DNA of 64,000 nt from Anaerotignum sp. (GCF_030625865.1 NZ_DAOUQB010000001.1:62001-126000), one strand, 5' to 3'; numbered from the stretch's first letter, positions 37,765 to 46,924 are shown. Notes: generated from the letters alone by a model not told the origin. Numbers and translations are program-made.

Positions 37765-38724
37765 ATGATTAATTCTAATGGTGGCAAAATCAAGATTTTT
37801 GCGTGCAATTCCAACCACATATTGGCACAGGAAATCGCAAAAAAACTAGATATGACACTGGGAAATGCAGAAGTTGAAAAGTTTAGTGACGGCGAAATTT
37901 CCGTAAAAATTAATGAAACCATTCGTGGCGCGGACGTTTACATTATTCAGTCTACCTCAGCTCCTGTGAATGATAATTTAATGGAACTGCTGATTATGAT
38001 TGATGCTATGAAACGTGCTTCTGCGGCAAGAATTACAGCTGTAATGCCTTATTATGGTTATGCAAGACAAGATCGTAAAGCAAGAGCAAGAGATCCCATT
38101 AGTGCAAAATTGGTAGCTAATATTTTGACAACAGCGGGTGCAAACCGTGTACTTACAATGGATTTACATTGTGCACAGATTCAAGGCTTCTTTGATATTC
38201 CTGTAGATAACTTAGTAGGAAGTCCGTTATTAACAAATTATTATATTAATAAATACAGTGATGAATTGGATAACTTTGTTGCTGTGGCCCCTGACCTTGG
38301 AAGCGTTACCAGAACGAGAAAATTTGCAGAAGGTTTGAATATTCCTCTTGCAATTATTGATAAGCGTAGACCCAAGGCAAATGTCAGCGAAATCATGAAC
38401 ATTATTGGTGATGTAAAGGGTAAAAAAGTTATTTTGGTTGACGATATGATCGATACCGCAGGTACAATTACAAATGCGGCGAATGCGCTAAAAGAAAGAG
38501 GCGCTGTTGAAGTTGATGCTTGCTGTACCCACGCTGTGTTAAGTGGGCCTGCGATCAAACGGATTGAGGATTCTGCAATTAATGAATTATTGGTTCTTGA
38601 TACCATTGACCTATCTAAAGACAAGAAGTCTGACAAGATTGTTAGTGTATCTGTCGCTGATATTTTTGCAAATGCAATTAAATGTATCCATGAAGGAAGT
38701 TCCATTTCTCAGTTATTTGACTAA
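37765..38724 (+). CDS. prs: ribose-phosphate pyrophosphokinase
   Basis: Makes PRPP from ribose 5-phosphate and ATP. The product has 319 residues: [16 protein letters not shown] near the start, [20 protein letters not shown] (ATP site, about 98-117), [19 protein letters not shown] (metal site) and the PRPP loop [14 protein letters not shown] (about 222-235). It has its own promoter and terminator. PRPP feeds Upp (4672) in this same window. AGGGGGAT precedes the ATG. Confidence 0.97.
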   Translation: MINSNGGKIKIFACNSNHILAQEIAKKLDMTLGNAEVEKFSDGEISVKINETIRGADVYIIQSTSAPVNDNLMELLIMIDAMKRASAARITAVMPYYGYARQDRKARARDPISAKLVANILTTAGANRVLTMDLHCAQIQGFFDIPVDNLVGSPLLTNYYINKYSDELDNFVAVAPDLGSVTRTRKFAEGLNIPLAIIDKRRPKANVSEIMNIIGDVKGKKVILVDDMIDTAGTITNAANALKERGAVEVDACCTHAVLSGPAIKRIEDSAINELLVLDTIDLSKDKKSDKIVSVSVADIFANAIKCIHEGSSISQLFD

Positions 38725-38766
38725 AGACTGAGATTATTCGGATAAGCTTCTATTTGAAGAAGAAAG

Positions 38767-38805
38767 CCCCTATCTACTCTGTTTTGGAGAGATAGGGGTT
38801 GTTTG
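38767..38805 (+). terminator. intrinsic terminator after prs
   Basis: CCCCTATCTACTC/GAGAGATAGGGG stem, then TTGTTT. Strong stem, modest T tract. Confidence 0.8.
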
Positions 38806-38853
38806 CATTGCGAAAAAATATTCCTTTTTTTCTTAGAAATGGGGGCTATTTGG

Positions 38854-38881
38854 TTGTTTTTTTTGGTATATTTGCTATAAT
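38854..38881 (+). promoter_or_regulatory. possible upstream promoter of the dehydrogenase gene
   Basis: TTGTTT, 16 bases, TATAAT. It may give a longer second transcript of the 39135 gene. The 38882-38972 leader holds no clear gene. A 39-codon TTG frame at 38899 is weak, because its ribosome site would lie at or before the expected transcript start. Confidence 0.35.
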
Positions 38882-38972
38882 AAGGGGGAAATAGGCTTTT
38901 GTTCCAAAAAGAAGGTTGGGAACCAGAAGTTTTCCGGTATTTTATGAGAGAAAAGTTGGTGTGTATTAGGCA

Positions 38973-39026
38973 AACTGACAATTTTATGAATTGTCAGTTG
39001 ACAAACTATGATAAATAGATTATATT
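38973..39026 (+). promoter_or_regulatory. operator palindrome and promoter of the dehydrogenase gene
   Basis: A perfect 11-bp dyad, AACTGACAATT and AATTGTCAGTT with a 5-base centre (38973-38999), overlaps the -35 box TTGACA (38998-39003). A 17-base spacer and -10 TATATT (39021-39026) follow. Transcription would start near 39033, leaving a leader of about 100 bases. This arrangement would let a dimeric repressor block RNA polymerase. The regulator is unknown. It does not fit the Rex consensus. Confidence 0.85.
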
Positions 39027-39134
39027 GTTAAAAGTAAAACAAACAAAGCGAACTCTCAATGTGTAAGATGAGATACCGATTTTGTTTCCCAACTAATTTT
39101 ACTATTATTACATAATTTTAGGAGGAGTTTTGAT

Positions 39135-40115
39135 ATGAAAATTGCTTTTTTTGACACCAAGTCTTACTGGAAAGACTCTTTCGGTCCTGTGGCTGAAAAA
39201 TACGGCTATGAAGTTACATTTTTTAACGAAAGACTGACACCTGCAACTGCTCATTTGGCGGCTGGTCATGATGCTACTTGTTCTTTCGTAAACGATGAAG
39301 TGCCTGCAGAGGCGATTCGTAAATTGAAAGAATTGGGAATTAAAGTTCTCTTGTTGCGTTGTGCAGGTTTTGATAGTGTTGACTTGGCAGTTGCAAAAGA
39401 ATGCGGTTTGCCAGTACTTAGAGTACCTGCATACTCCCCTGAATCTGTTGCAGAACAAGGCGCTGCTTTGTTAATGGCTGTAAACAGAAAATCTCATTTG
39501 GCTTATGAGAGATCTACAAAGTTCAACTTTGATATCAATGGTTTGGATGGTATTGCTTTAGTTGGTAGAACAGCAGGCGTTGTTGGTACCGGTAAAATCG
39601 GTCAGTGCATGATTAATATTTTAAAGGGCTTTGGCATGAACATCATTGCTTATGATGCATTCCCTAACCCTAACCTTGGTTTGGAATATGTTGAGTTGGA
39701 TGAACTTTACGCTCGTTCCGACGTTATTTCTCTTCACTGCCCTCTGATGCCTGCAACACGCCATATGGTTGATGCAGAAGCGATCTCCAAAATGAAAGAC
39801 GGCGTAATCTTGGTTAACGTTGCTCGTGGCGGCTTGGTTGATTCCGTAGCTTTGGCTGATGCAGTAGAAGCTGGCAAATTCCGTGGCGTTGGTATGGACG
39901 TTTGCGAAGTTGAGCATGAATACTTCTTCGAAGACAGAAGCAATAAAGAAGACAAAGATCCTACATTGGCAAGATTGCTGGCTAGTGAGAAAGTTGTTCT
40001 TTCCGGTCACTTGGCATTCTTGACAGAAGAAGCTTTGACTTCCATGGCAGAAGTAACTTGCGGCAATGCAAAAGCTTTCTTGGAAGGCACAGAATTGGTT
40101 AATGAAGTAAAATAA
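39135..40115 (+). CDS. D-2-hydroxyacid dehydrogenase (D-lactate dehydrogenase-like)
   Basis: An NAD-dependent D-2-hydroxyacid dehydrogenase of 326 residues. The Rossmann motif is VGTGKIGQ (about 150-157). Catalytic candidates are the arginine of NVARGGLVD (about 235), an acidic residue in DVCEVEHE (about 259-266), and the histidine of SGHLAFLTEEAL (about 295). The family includes D-lactate, 2-hydroxyglutarate and phenyllactate dehydrogenases, so the substrate is open. Codons are strongly biased (many GCT, GTT, GGT, TTC) compared with its neighbours, which suggests high expression. AGGAGG precedes the ATG. It may supply a 2-hydroxyacid for dehydration; that is inference. Confidence 0.88.
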   Translation: MKIAFFDTKSYWKDSFGPVAEKYGYEVTFFNERLTPATAHLAAGHDATCSFVNDEVPAEAIRKLKELGIKVLLLRCAGFDSVDLAVAKECGLPVLRVPAYSPESVAEQGAALLMAVNRKSHLAYERSTKFNFDINGLDGIALVGRTAGVVGTGKIGQCMINILKGFGMNIIAYDAFPNPNLGLEYVELDELYARSDVISLHCPLMPATRHMVDAEAISKMKDGVILVNVARGGLVDSVALADAVEAGKFRGVGMDVCEVEHEYFFEDRSNKEDKDPTLARLLASEKVVLSGHLAFLTEEALTSMAEVTCGNAKAFLEGTELVNEVK

Positions 40116-40132
40116 TTTTACACGATAAATTA

Positions 40133-40159
40133 AGCGGACACGAGAGTGTCCGCTTTTTT
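40133..40159 (+). terminator. intrinsic terminator
   Basis: AGCGGACAC/GTGTCCGCT stem with a GAGA tetraloop and six T. Very strong. Confidence 0.92.
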
Positions 40160-40326
40160 GTGCTGCTCAATTTAAAGTTATATAAATTCTGTTTAAGATA
40201 AATAAAAGAAAAGTAATTTATAAAATCTTTGCATAGCTTACAATTCTTTATGTGGATAGGTGGATTTTGTCATGTTTTTTTGCTGAGAAGAGGAGAAGGG
40301 GGCTGTTTTTAAGGTTACGATTATGC

Positions 40327-40466
40327 TATAATATGAAAGAAAGTAAGAATCTTTTGATATAGAGATTAAGATTCTTGAAGTGATTTTTGTAATATACAAA
40401 AACATGAAATTAAGTAAAAGATGTGCTTAGCTCTAATTCATGAAATTAGGGCTTTTATCTGTTTTT
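40327..40466 (+). ncRNA. candidate small RNA or attenuated leader before pth
   Basis: A -10 TATAAT (40327-40332, poor -35) is followed by hairpin 1, AAGAATCTT/AAGATTCTT (40345-40376). Hairpin 2, AGCTCTAATT/AATTAGGGCT (40429-40453), is followed by TTTATCTGTTTTT, a terminator-like end. A transcript of about 125 bases would end about 100 bases before pth. I recognise no riboswitch class. The rest of the 40160-40569 gap is AT-rich and empty. Confidence 0.45.
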
Positions 40467-40569
40467 ACAACTCCGTGAAGAATTTTTTATAAATAGTTTT
40501 CGTGCAGGGTGCAATAATAAAATTGTTTTTGTAAAATATAGTATTAAGGCTTGGTTACTGGAGGAAGAA

Positions 40570-41259
40570 ATGGGACTTTTCGATAAATTTAAAAAAAATG
40601 ATAAAGGGCAGGATTTTTTTGTGATTGCGGGGCTAGGCAACCCAGGCCCCAAATATGCAGGAACAAAGCATAATGTTGGCTTTGATGTGTTAGATCGTCT
40701 GGGTAAGAAATATAATATAGAAATTGATAAATTTAAACATAAGGCACTGGTAGGCGATGGTATGATAGAAGGTAAAAGAGTTCTTCTTGTAAAGCCCCAA
40801 ACTTTTATGAATTTAAGCGGAGAAAGTATTCGTGAGATTGTTAATTTTTATAAAGTGCCTCAGGATCATTTTGTTGTAATATATGATGATACAAGCTTGC
40901 CCGTGAGCGGTGTGCGTATCCGGGAAAAAGGAAGCCATGGCGGACACAATGGTATTCGGAATATGATTGCTCAGATGGGTACCGATGAATTTTGGCGAAT
41001 TAAAGTGGGGATTGGTGAGAAACCCAACGGATGGGATTTGGCGGATTACGTGTTGGCCAAGTTTGACAAGGATGATTTACCTATGATTGAACAGGGGGCC
41101 GACAAGGCTGTAAAGGCAGTGGAGTTGATTCTATCTCGTGGTATTATGGATGCCATGAATCAAACCAACCAAAAGGCCAAAGCTCCGAAAAAAGAGAAAA
41201 ATGAAAAAACGGCTGAGGTTAAGGATGAAAAAAAACCTCAAGGCGAGGTGAAAGGATGA
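40570..41259 (+). CDS. pth: peptidyl-tRNA hydrolase with extra tails
   Basis: Frees tRNA from stalled peptidyl-tRNA. The core spans about residues 16-200: VIAGLGNPGPKYAGTKHNVGFDVLD with catalytic H34, KPQTFMNLSGES, and YDDTSLPVSGVRIREKGSHGGHNG. At 229 residues it is longer than the usual 185-195. It has a 15-residue basic N-terminal extension (GLFDKFKKNDKG) and a C-terminal lysine/glutamate-rich tail of about 30 residues. It overlaps mfd by 4 bases (ATGA), like the Bacillus pth-mfd neighbourhood. GGAGGAAG precedes the ATG. Confidence 0.93.
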   Translation: MGLFDKFKKNDKGQDFFVIAGLGNPGPKYAGTKHNVGFDVLDRLGKKYNIEIDKFKHKALVGDGMIEGKRVLLVKPQTFMNLSGESIREIVNFYKVPQDHFVVIYDDTSLPVSGVRIREKGSHGGHNGIRNMIAQMGTDEFWRIKVGIGEKPNGWDLADYVLAKFDKDDLPMIEQGADKAVKAVELILSRGIMDAMNQTNQKAKAPKKEKNEKTAEVKDEKKPQGEVKG

Positions 41260-44200
41260 AAGCATTAACTGAGCCTTTACTGGAACTGGAAGGCTATCAG
41301 AATGTATTGGAAGCAATAAGAAAGAACCACACCCCTGTGTTTGCAACAGGGGTCATTGATGTGGAAAAAATGCACTTACTCTATTCTTTAAAAGAGCATT
41401 GTGAAAAACCGCTGTTGATTTTAACTTACAGCGAATTGCGGGCAAGAGAAATATTGGAAGACATTTCATTTTTTTATAAAAATGCCATTTACTACCCTGC
41501 AAAAGATATTCTTTTTTACAGCGCGGATGTTCACAGCACGGAAATGAACCGCCAGCGATTTGCAACAATGGAAAGGCTGCTATCCGGAGAAAGACCTGTT
41601 ATTGTGGCATCCATGGAGGCTCTTTTAGACAGGTATCCGGCAAAAGAAGTTTTTACCCAATTTATTCTGACCTTGAAGGTTGGAGATATTGTGGATATCA
41701 ATAAACTTACAAAGCAACTGGTTTGCTTAGGATATGAGCGTACGGAACTGGTGGAAAGTGCAGGGCAGTTTGCATTACGCGGTGGAATTTTAGATATTTA
41801 TTCCTTAACGGCAGAGGATGCAGTAAGAATAGAATTTTGGGATGATGAGATAGACTCCATTCGTTCCATGGATGCATCCAGCCAACGTTCCGTTGACAAG
41901 TTGGAGCAAACGCACATTTTTCCCATGCGGGAATTGGTTTACGAAGAAAGTATGGTGGAAGAGGCGGCAAATAAAATCAGTAAGGAATTTACCAAGAGTT
42001 TGCAAAATATGACGAAAAAAGGTTTGACGGAGGAGGGGGAAAGGCTAAAAGAAAATATAGGTGAAGATGCAGAGCGGTTACGGATAGAAAAAAATTTAAC
42101 CAATATTGGTTCATATATCACATATTTCTATGACAACACAGTTAGCTTGCTGGATTATATTCCCCATGATACATTACTATGCTTTGACGAACCAGAACGT
42201 ATACGAGAGCACATGGCTACAGTGATGGAAGAATATGGAGAAAGCATGAAGGGGCGGATTGCCCAAGGCTATTTATTGCCGGGACAGGCGAAGTTGTTAT
42301 TTGATTACACGGATATTTTGCGCCAGGGGGAAAGATTCGGTCGGATTTTACTTGCCGGCTTGAATCAAAGAACCGCAGATTTTGCCCCAAAAGTCAAGGT
42401 GGATTTTGCCGTTCGTTCCACGCCTTCCTTCAGTAAAAGAGTGGATCTTTTTTGCGAAGAATTAGAGTACTTAAAGAAAAATGAATACAGAACTTTGGTT
42501 TTAGGCGGAACAGGATCCAGAGCCCAGCGCATGGCAAAGGAGCTTTCGGATATGGGCATTCCTGCGGTTTATATGGAAAATTTGGACGAACAGATACCGA
42601 AAGGAGCCGTTTGGGTTGCTAAGGGGAGTTTATCCAAGGGGTTCTGCTATGAGTATATTAATCTTATGGTTTTTTCGGACAGCGAATTGTTTGGTGGCGG
42701 CGAGAAAAAGCGTAAAAAAAATAAGAGAAAGAACGGCGCAGCCATTGAGAGTTTTACAGATTTAAAAATAGGAGATTTTGTGGTACATGATAACCATGGT
42801 ATTGGGGTGTTTTGTGGTTTAGAAAAAATCTCTGTTGAGGGTATACAGAAAGACTATATGAAAATTTCTTACCGTGACGGTGGTAATCTTTTTGTACCTG
42901 TGAACCAGATGGATTTGGTTCAAAAATATATCGGCAGCGGTGGGGCATCACCAAAATTAAACAAGCTGGGTGGACAGGATTGGGTAAAGGCAAAGGCAAA
43001 AACCCGTGCTGCTATTAAAATATTGGCGGAGGACTTGGTTGCACTATATGCAAAGCGTGTGGCGGCGAAAGGATTTCAGTATACCCTGGATACCGTATGG
43101 CAGAGGGAGTTTGAAGAAGCCTTTCCTTTTGCAGAAACAGAAGATCAGCTAAACGCCATTGAAGATGTTAAACATGATATGCAGAGCGGCAAAGTAATGG
43201 ATCGTTTGATTTGCGGAGATGTGGGCTATGGAAAGACAGAGGTTGCCATTCGTGCCGCTTTTAAGGCGGTACAGGATGGAAAGCAGGTGGCATTCCTTGT
43301 CCCCACAACGATTTTGGCTCAGCAGCACTATAATACGTTTTTACAGCGTATGTCAGGGTATCCTATTACGGTGGAACTGCTTTCCAGATTCCGAACAGCA
43401 AAACAGCAGAAGGAAAGCCTGAAAAAAATGGAAAATGGATATGCTGACATTGTAATTGGCACCCATCGAATCCTGTCTAAGGATGTTGTTTTTAAGGACC
43501 TGGGATTGATTATTGTGGACGAGGAGCAACGTTTCGGTGTTTCTCATAAGGAAAAACTCAAACGATTGCGGGAAAATGTGGATGTATTAACGCTATCGGC
43601 TACGCCTATCCCTCGCACACTGCATATGAGTCTTTCAGGAATAAGGGATATGAGTTTACTGGAAGAACCGCCTCTGGAGAGGCACCCCATTCAAACCTAT
43701 GTTATGGAAAACAATCCTGAATTTGTAAGGGAAGCCATTCATCGGGAGGTTGCGAGAGGCGGACAGGTATATTATTTGTATAACCGTGTGGATTCCATAA
43801 GCGAAGAAGCTTTTCGTCTTCAAAAAATGATACCGGAGGCGAATATTGCCTTTGCCCATGGGCAGATGTCTGAGCGGGAGCTGGAAGGCATTATGGAGGA
43901 TTTTATCAGCGGGGAAACGGATGTATTGGTATGCACTACAATCATAGAAACGGGTATGGATATTTCCAATGCAAATACCATTATTATTCAGGATGCTGAC
44001 CGAATGGGCTTAGCCCAGCTCTATCAGCTTCGGGGTCGTGTGGGACGAAGTAACCGTATTGCCTATGCATATTTGTTATATCGTCGGGATAAAATGCTTC
44101 GTGAGGTGGCGGAAAAGCGTTTACAGACCATTCGTGAATTTACGGAATTCGGTTCCGGCTTTAAAATTGCCATGCGGGACTTGGAAATTCGTGGAGCGGG

Positions 44201-44762
44201 AAATCTTTTAGGGGCAGAACAACATGGACATATGGAATCCGTAGGGTATGATATGTATTGCCGTTTATTAGAAGAAGAAGTTCAACAGCTAAAGGGAGAA
44301 GCGCCAAAAGAAGAGGCATTCGAAACGACGGTGGATTTGAATATCAGCGCATATATTCCGGATTTCTATATTAAAAATCAGGAACAGCGCATGGAATTAT
44401 ATAAAAAGATTGCAAATGTACGCACACAGGAAGAGTATTTTGACATTCAAGAAGAAATGGAAGATCGTTACGGTGATTTACCGAAAAATGTGCAAACTCT
44501 GTTGGAAATTGTGTTGGTGAAAAGTGAAGCGAGACAGTTGGGCATTTCTTCCATCGTGCAAAAGCGGGGAAATATTTTGGTTGAGTTTCGTTCTGATGCA
44601 AAAACAGACCCCGTGAAGTTGACGAAAATAATTTCCGAAGGTCGGGGAAAATATTTATTTACTGCGGGGGCAAACCCATATTTAACAGTAAAATTGCAAA
44701 AAGAAAAGGAAAACAAAGTTTTAGATGAAATTAAATTCTTATTAAATGCAATAAAGGGATAG
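41256..44762 (+). CDS. mfd: transcription-repair coupling factor Mfd
   Basis: An 1168-residue DNA translocase that removes RNA polymerase stalled at lesions and recruits UvrA. It has the N-terminal UvrB-like region, a CarD/RNA-polymerase-interacting domain (FVVHDNHGIGVF, about 507-518), and a RecG-like helicase core with Walker A GDVGYGKTEVA (about 654) and Walker B VDEEQRFG (about 754). Helicase motif VI (QLRGRVGRS) follows, then a TRCF C-terminal domain. Length and order are standard. Translationally coupled to pth by a 4-base overlap. Confidence 0.97.
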   Translation: MKALTEPLLELEGYQNVLEAIRKNHTPVFATGVIDVEKMHLLYSLKEHCEKPLLILTYSELRAREILEDISFFYKNAIYYPAKDILFYSADVHSTEMNRQRFATMERLLSGERPVIVASMEALLDRYPAKEVFTQFILTLKVGDIVDINKLTKQLVCLGYERTELVESAGQFALRGGILDIYSLTAEDAVRIEFWDDEIDSIRSMDASSQRSVDKLEQTHIFPMRELVYEESMVEEAANKISKEFTKSLQNMTKKGLTEEGERLKENIGEDAERLRIEKNLTNIGSYITYFYDNTVSLLDYIPHDTLLCFDEPERIREHMATVMEEYGESMKGRIAQGYLLPGQAKLLFDYTDILRQGERFGRILLAGLNQRTADFAPKVKVDFAVRSTPSFSKRVDLFCEELEYLKKNEYRTLVLGGTGSRAQRMAKELSDMGIPAVYMENLDEQIPKGAVWVAKGSLSKGFCYEYINLMVFSDSELFGGGEKKRKKNKRKNGAAIESFTDLKIGDFVVHDNHGIGVFCGLEKISVEGIQKDYMKISYRDGGNLFVPVNQMDLVQKYIGSGGASPKLNKLGGQDWVKAKAKTRAAIKILAEDLVALYAKRVAAKGFQYTLDTVWQREFEEAFPFAETEDQLNAIEDVKHDMQSGKVMDRLICGDVGYGKTEVAIRAAFKAVQDGKQVAFLVPTTILAQQHYNTFLQRMSGYPITVELLSRFRTAKQQKESLKKMENGYADIVIGTHRILSKDVVFKDLGLIIVDEEQRFGVSHKEKLKRLRENVDVLTLSATPIPRTLHMSLSGIRDMSLLEEPPLERHPIQTYVMENNPEFVREAIHREVARGGQVYYLYNRVDSISEEAFRLQKMIPEANIAFAHGQMSERELEGIMEDFISGETDVLVCTTIIETGMDISNANTIIIQDADRMGLAQLYQLRGRVGRSNRIAYAYLLYRRDKMLREVAEKRLQTIREFTEFGSGFKIAMRDLEIRGAGNLLGAEQHGHMESVGYDMYCRLLEEEVQQLKGEAPKEEAFETTVDLNISAYIPDFYIKNQEQRMELYKKIANVRTQEEYFDIQEEMEDRYGDLPKNVQTLLEIVLVKSEARQLGISSIVQKRGNILVEFRSDAKTDPVKLTKIISEGRGKYLFTAGANPYLTVKLQKEKENKVLDEIKFLLNAIKG

Positions 44763-44878
44763 TCATTTGATGAAAGAATGTGTATACTAGTCATATTAGA
44801 TATTTTTTATATGATATAATACGATTTGAAGAATTTTTGAAAGTACTAATTATTAGAAGGAAAGAGAGAGGGATTATA

Positions 44879-45865
44879 ATGAAGAAAAAGGGACTTCTTT
44901 GCCTGTTGATTGCCGGGGCAATGGCTCTTTCTGCCTGCGGAGGCGGTAGCAATGACGGGAACACCAGCAATTTCAATGACGAGGTGGTTATGAAAATTGA
45001 TGGCAGAGAGATCATGAAATCAGAATATATGGTGTATCTGTATACAACGACAAAGAGTTTTACGACCGTTGGCGGAGAGGATATCTGGACTACGGATTTT
45101 GATGGACAGACGGCGGATGAGTTGGTGGAAGAGCGTACACTTAAGACACTGCAAAGTGTGATTGCAGCAAAAAAATATGCGGAGGATAACGGGATTTCTT
45201 TATCCGACGAGCAGAAGGCAGAAGTTACAAAGGCATGTGAACAGTTTATTACCAATGTGCCCCAGGAAGACATTGCAAAAATGGGGATTGATGCTGAATC
45301 GTTGGCACCCTATATGGAAGGCTCTTATATTTATTCGTTAGCTTATAAAGCATTGGCTGCTGAATGTGAAGTAGATGAGACAGAAATGGCAAATTATTTT
45401 GAGGATAACAAGGCGCAGATGAAGGACGATTATACCGTACTGGATATTGATTCCGTTGTTTTAAACGATTTAGATAAAGCAAACGAGGTCGTAGAAAAAG
45501 CGAAGAATGGTGAAGATTTCCATAGTCTTTTTGAACAATATGATATTGACGAAAATGCCAAGCAAAAAGAGAACGGTGAAAAAATGTCTGTATATAAATC
45601 TCAGTTTAAATCCTCTTTTGGAGTGGAAGACATTCCTGAGGTTGGGCAGATTACAGAACCTATTGATGTGGATGGGACATATTTTGTGTTGCGTTTAAAT
45701 TCTGTCACTGTACCGGAAGACAGTGAAATAAAGACGATGTCAGATGCTGCATTTACAAGCCAGAAGCAGGCGGATTACAGCGATGCCAGATTTGAAGAAA
45801 TGATGTCAGACCAAAAGATTGAGTATGTTGACGAAGTATATAATAACCTTGAAAAATTTCATTAA
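44879..45865 (+). CDS. PrsA/SurA-like lipoprotein foldase
   Basis: A 328-residue lipoprotein with signal peptide MKKKGLLCLLIAGAMALSAC, lipobox LSAC with lipidated C20, and a low-complexity glycine/serine linker. A SurA_N/PrsA-like helical region and a parvulin-type PpiC segment (about 185-290; VVEKAKNGEDFHSLFEQY, FGVEDIPEVGQITEPIDVDGTYFVLRL) follow. It would help fold exported proteins at the membrane surface. The parvulin histidines are not obvious, so it may be a chaperone without isomerase activity. The ATG at 44879 follows GAAGGAAAGAGAGAGG. Confidence 0.85.
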   Translation: MKKKGLLCLLIAGAMALSACGGGSNDGNTSNFNDEVVMKIDGREIMKSEYMVYLYTTTKSFTTVGGEDIWTTDFDGQTADELVEERTLKTLQSVIAAKKYAEDNGISLSDEQKAEVTKACEQFITNVPQEDIAKMGIDAESLAPYMEGSYIYSLAYKALAAECEVDETEMANYFEDNKAQMKDDYTVLDIDSVVLNDLDKANEVVEKAKNGEDFHSLFEQYDIDENAKQKENGEKMSVYKSQFKSSFGVEDIPEVGQITEPIDVDGTYFVLRLNSVTVPEDSEIKTMSDAAFTSQKQADYSDARFEEMMSDQKIEYVDEVYNNLEKFH

Positions 45866-45875
45866 ATAGCATTTT

Positions 45876-45923
45876 AAGAGGAGTTCTTTAATCAAGAAAT
45901 GATTTTGGAGTTCCTCTTTTTCT
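45876..45923 (+). terminator. intrinsic terminator
   Basis: AAGAGGAGTTCT pairs, with wobbles, to GGAGTTCCTCTT across a 20-base loop, followed by TTTTCTTT. Confidence 0.7.
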
Positions 45924-45926
45924 TTG

Positions 45927-45955
45927 TTGAAAAGTAAATGGGGATAGAGTATTAT
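45927..45955 (+). promoter_or_regulatory. promoter of EFR1-type ferredoxin gene
   Basis: TTGAAA, 17-base spacer, TATTAT; predicted start near 45962. Confidence 0.7.
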
Positions 45956-46008
45956 GGAAAGAGAGTTATTTTGGAAGGGAGGAAGGATGCGGAACAGGGC
46001 ATCCGTTG

Positions 46009-46833
46009 ATGATGAAGATAAAAAAAGTTTGGGCAGTTTTTTTCAGTCCTACGGGAGGCACGGAAAAAGTTGCAACGACCGTTGCGCAGACAGTTGCAAT
46101 GGCATTGAATGCGGCTTATGATACATATAATTTTACTTTGCCTCAAAATAGAGAAGGTGAAGTTCATTTCGGTGAGGGGGATCTTGTGGTTTTGGGGACA
46201 CCTGTGATTGCAGGGCGTGTACCGAATCTTTTATTGCCATATTTAAACGATAAAATAAAGGGGAAAGGTGCCCTTGGCGTGCCCGTTGTTTCCTTTGGAA
46301 ACAGAGATTATGACGATGCACTTATTGAATTGAGAAATATTATGGAAAAAAATGAATTTCAAACCATTGCAGGAGGGGCATTTGTCAGCGAACATTCTTT
46401 TTCCCGCAAGTTGGGAGCAGGCAGACCTGATGGGGAGGACATTACAGAACTAAAGGCCTTTGGCCAAAAAATAGCCGAAAAGGTGAAGAGCGGATGGGTA
46501 TACGACGGTCCGGTATATGTAAAAGGGGAAGAACCAATACGGCCATATTTTACACCTCGGGATCGGCATAATGTCGCAATTGATATTCGTAAGGTAAAGC
46601 CCAAAACAGAGGAGGGTTGCTGCGGTTGCGGTGTTTGCGCAGAAAGCTGTCCAATGGGTGCTATTTCCTTTGAGGACCCTACTATGATAACAGGGATTTG
46701 TATAAAGTGTTGCGCTTGCATCAAAAAATGTCCGATAGGAGCAAAACATTTTGATGATCCAGGATTTATTTATCATAAAGAGGAATTGGAAGAACTTTAT
46801 GAAAGAAGAGCGAACAATGCGTACTTTTTGTAA
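46009..46833 (+). CDS. EFR1-family flavodoxin-ferredoxin protein
   Basis: A 274-residue protein joining a flavodoxin-like domain (VFFSPTGGTEKVAT at the FMN loop, about residues 9-22) to two [4Fe-4S] ferredoxin motifs near the C-terminus (CCGCGVCAESCP about 204-215 and CIKCCACIKKCP about 229-240). This is the EFR1 arrangement, presumed to carry low-potential electrons. The start is ATG 46009 or 46012. The ribosome site GGGAGG (45977-45982) is about 27 bases upstream, but a GGATGC/GCATCC hairpin (45985-46004) fills the gap and could bring the two together. A competing ATG at 45987 opens another frame. Confidence 0.85.
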   Translation: MMKIKKVWAVFFSPTGGTEKVATTVAQTVAMALNAAYDTYNFTLPQNREGEVHFGEGDLVVLGTPVIAGRVPNLLLPYLNDKIKGKGALGVPVVSFGNRDYDDALIELRNIMEKNEFQTIAGGAFVSEHSFSRKLGAGRPDGEDITELKAFGQKIAEKVKSGWVYDGPVYVKGEEPIRPYFTPRDRHNVAIDIRKVKPKTEEGCCGCGVCAESCPMGAISFEDPTMITGICIKCCACIKKCPIGAKHFDDPGFIYHKEELEELYERRANNAYFL

Positions 46834-46860
46834 TGAAGAAGCTTGATGACTTTTTCAATG

Positions 46861-46889
46861 GGCACCCTTGTTCATGTAAGGGTGCCTTT
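46861..46889 (+). terminator. terminator-like hairpin
   Basis: GGCACCCTT/AAGGGTGCC stem, 8-base loop, weak TTTA tail. Confidence 0.65.
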
Positions 46890-46895
46890 ATATGA

Positions 46896-46924
46896 TTGCA
46901 CAGATCTTATTTTTCAAGTATGAT
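46896..46924 (+). promoter_or_regulatory. promoter of LysR-type gene
   Basis: TTGCAC, 17-base spacer, TATGAT. The predicted transcript starts about 17 bases before the TTG codon. Confidence 0.65.

Noticed and set aside
38899-39018. 39-codon TTG frame upstream of the dehydrogenase
   Set aside because: Overlaps the operator and -35. Its ribosome site would fall at or before the predicted transcript start, so it is unlikely to be translated.
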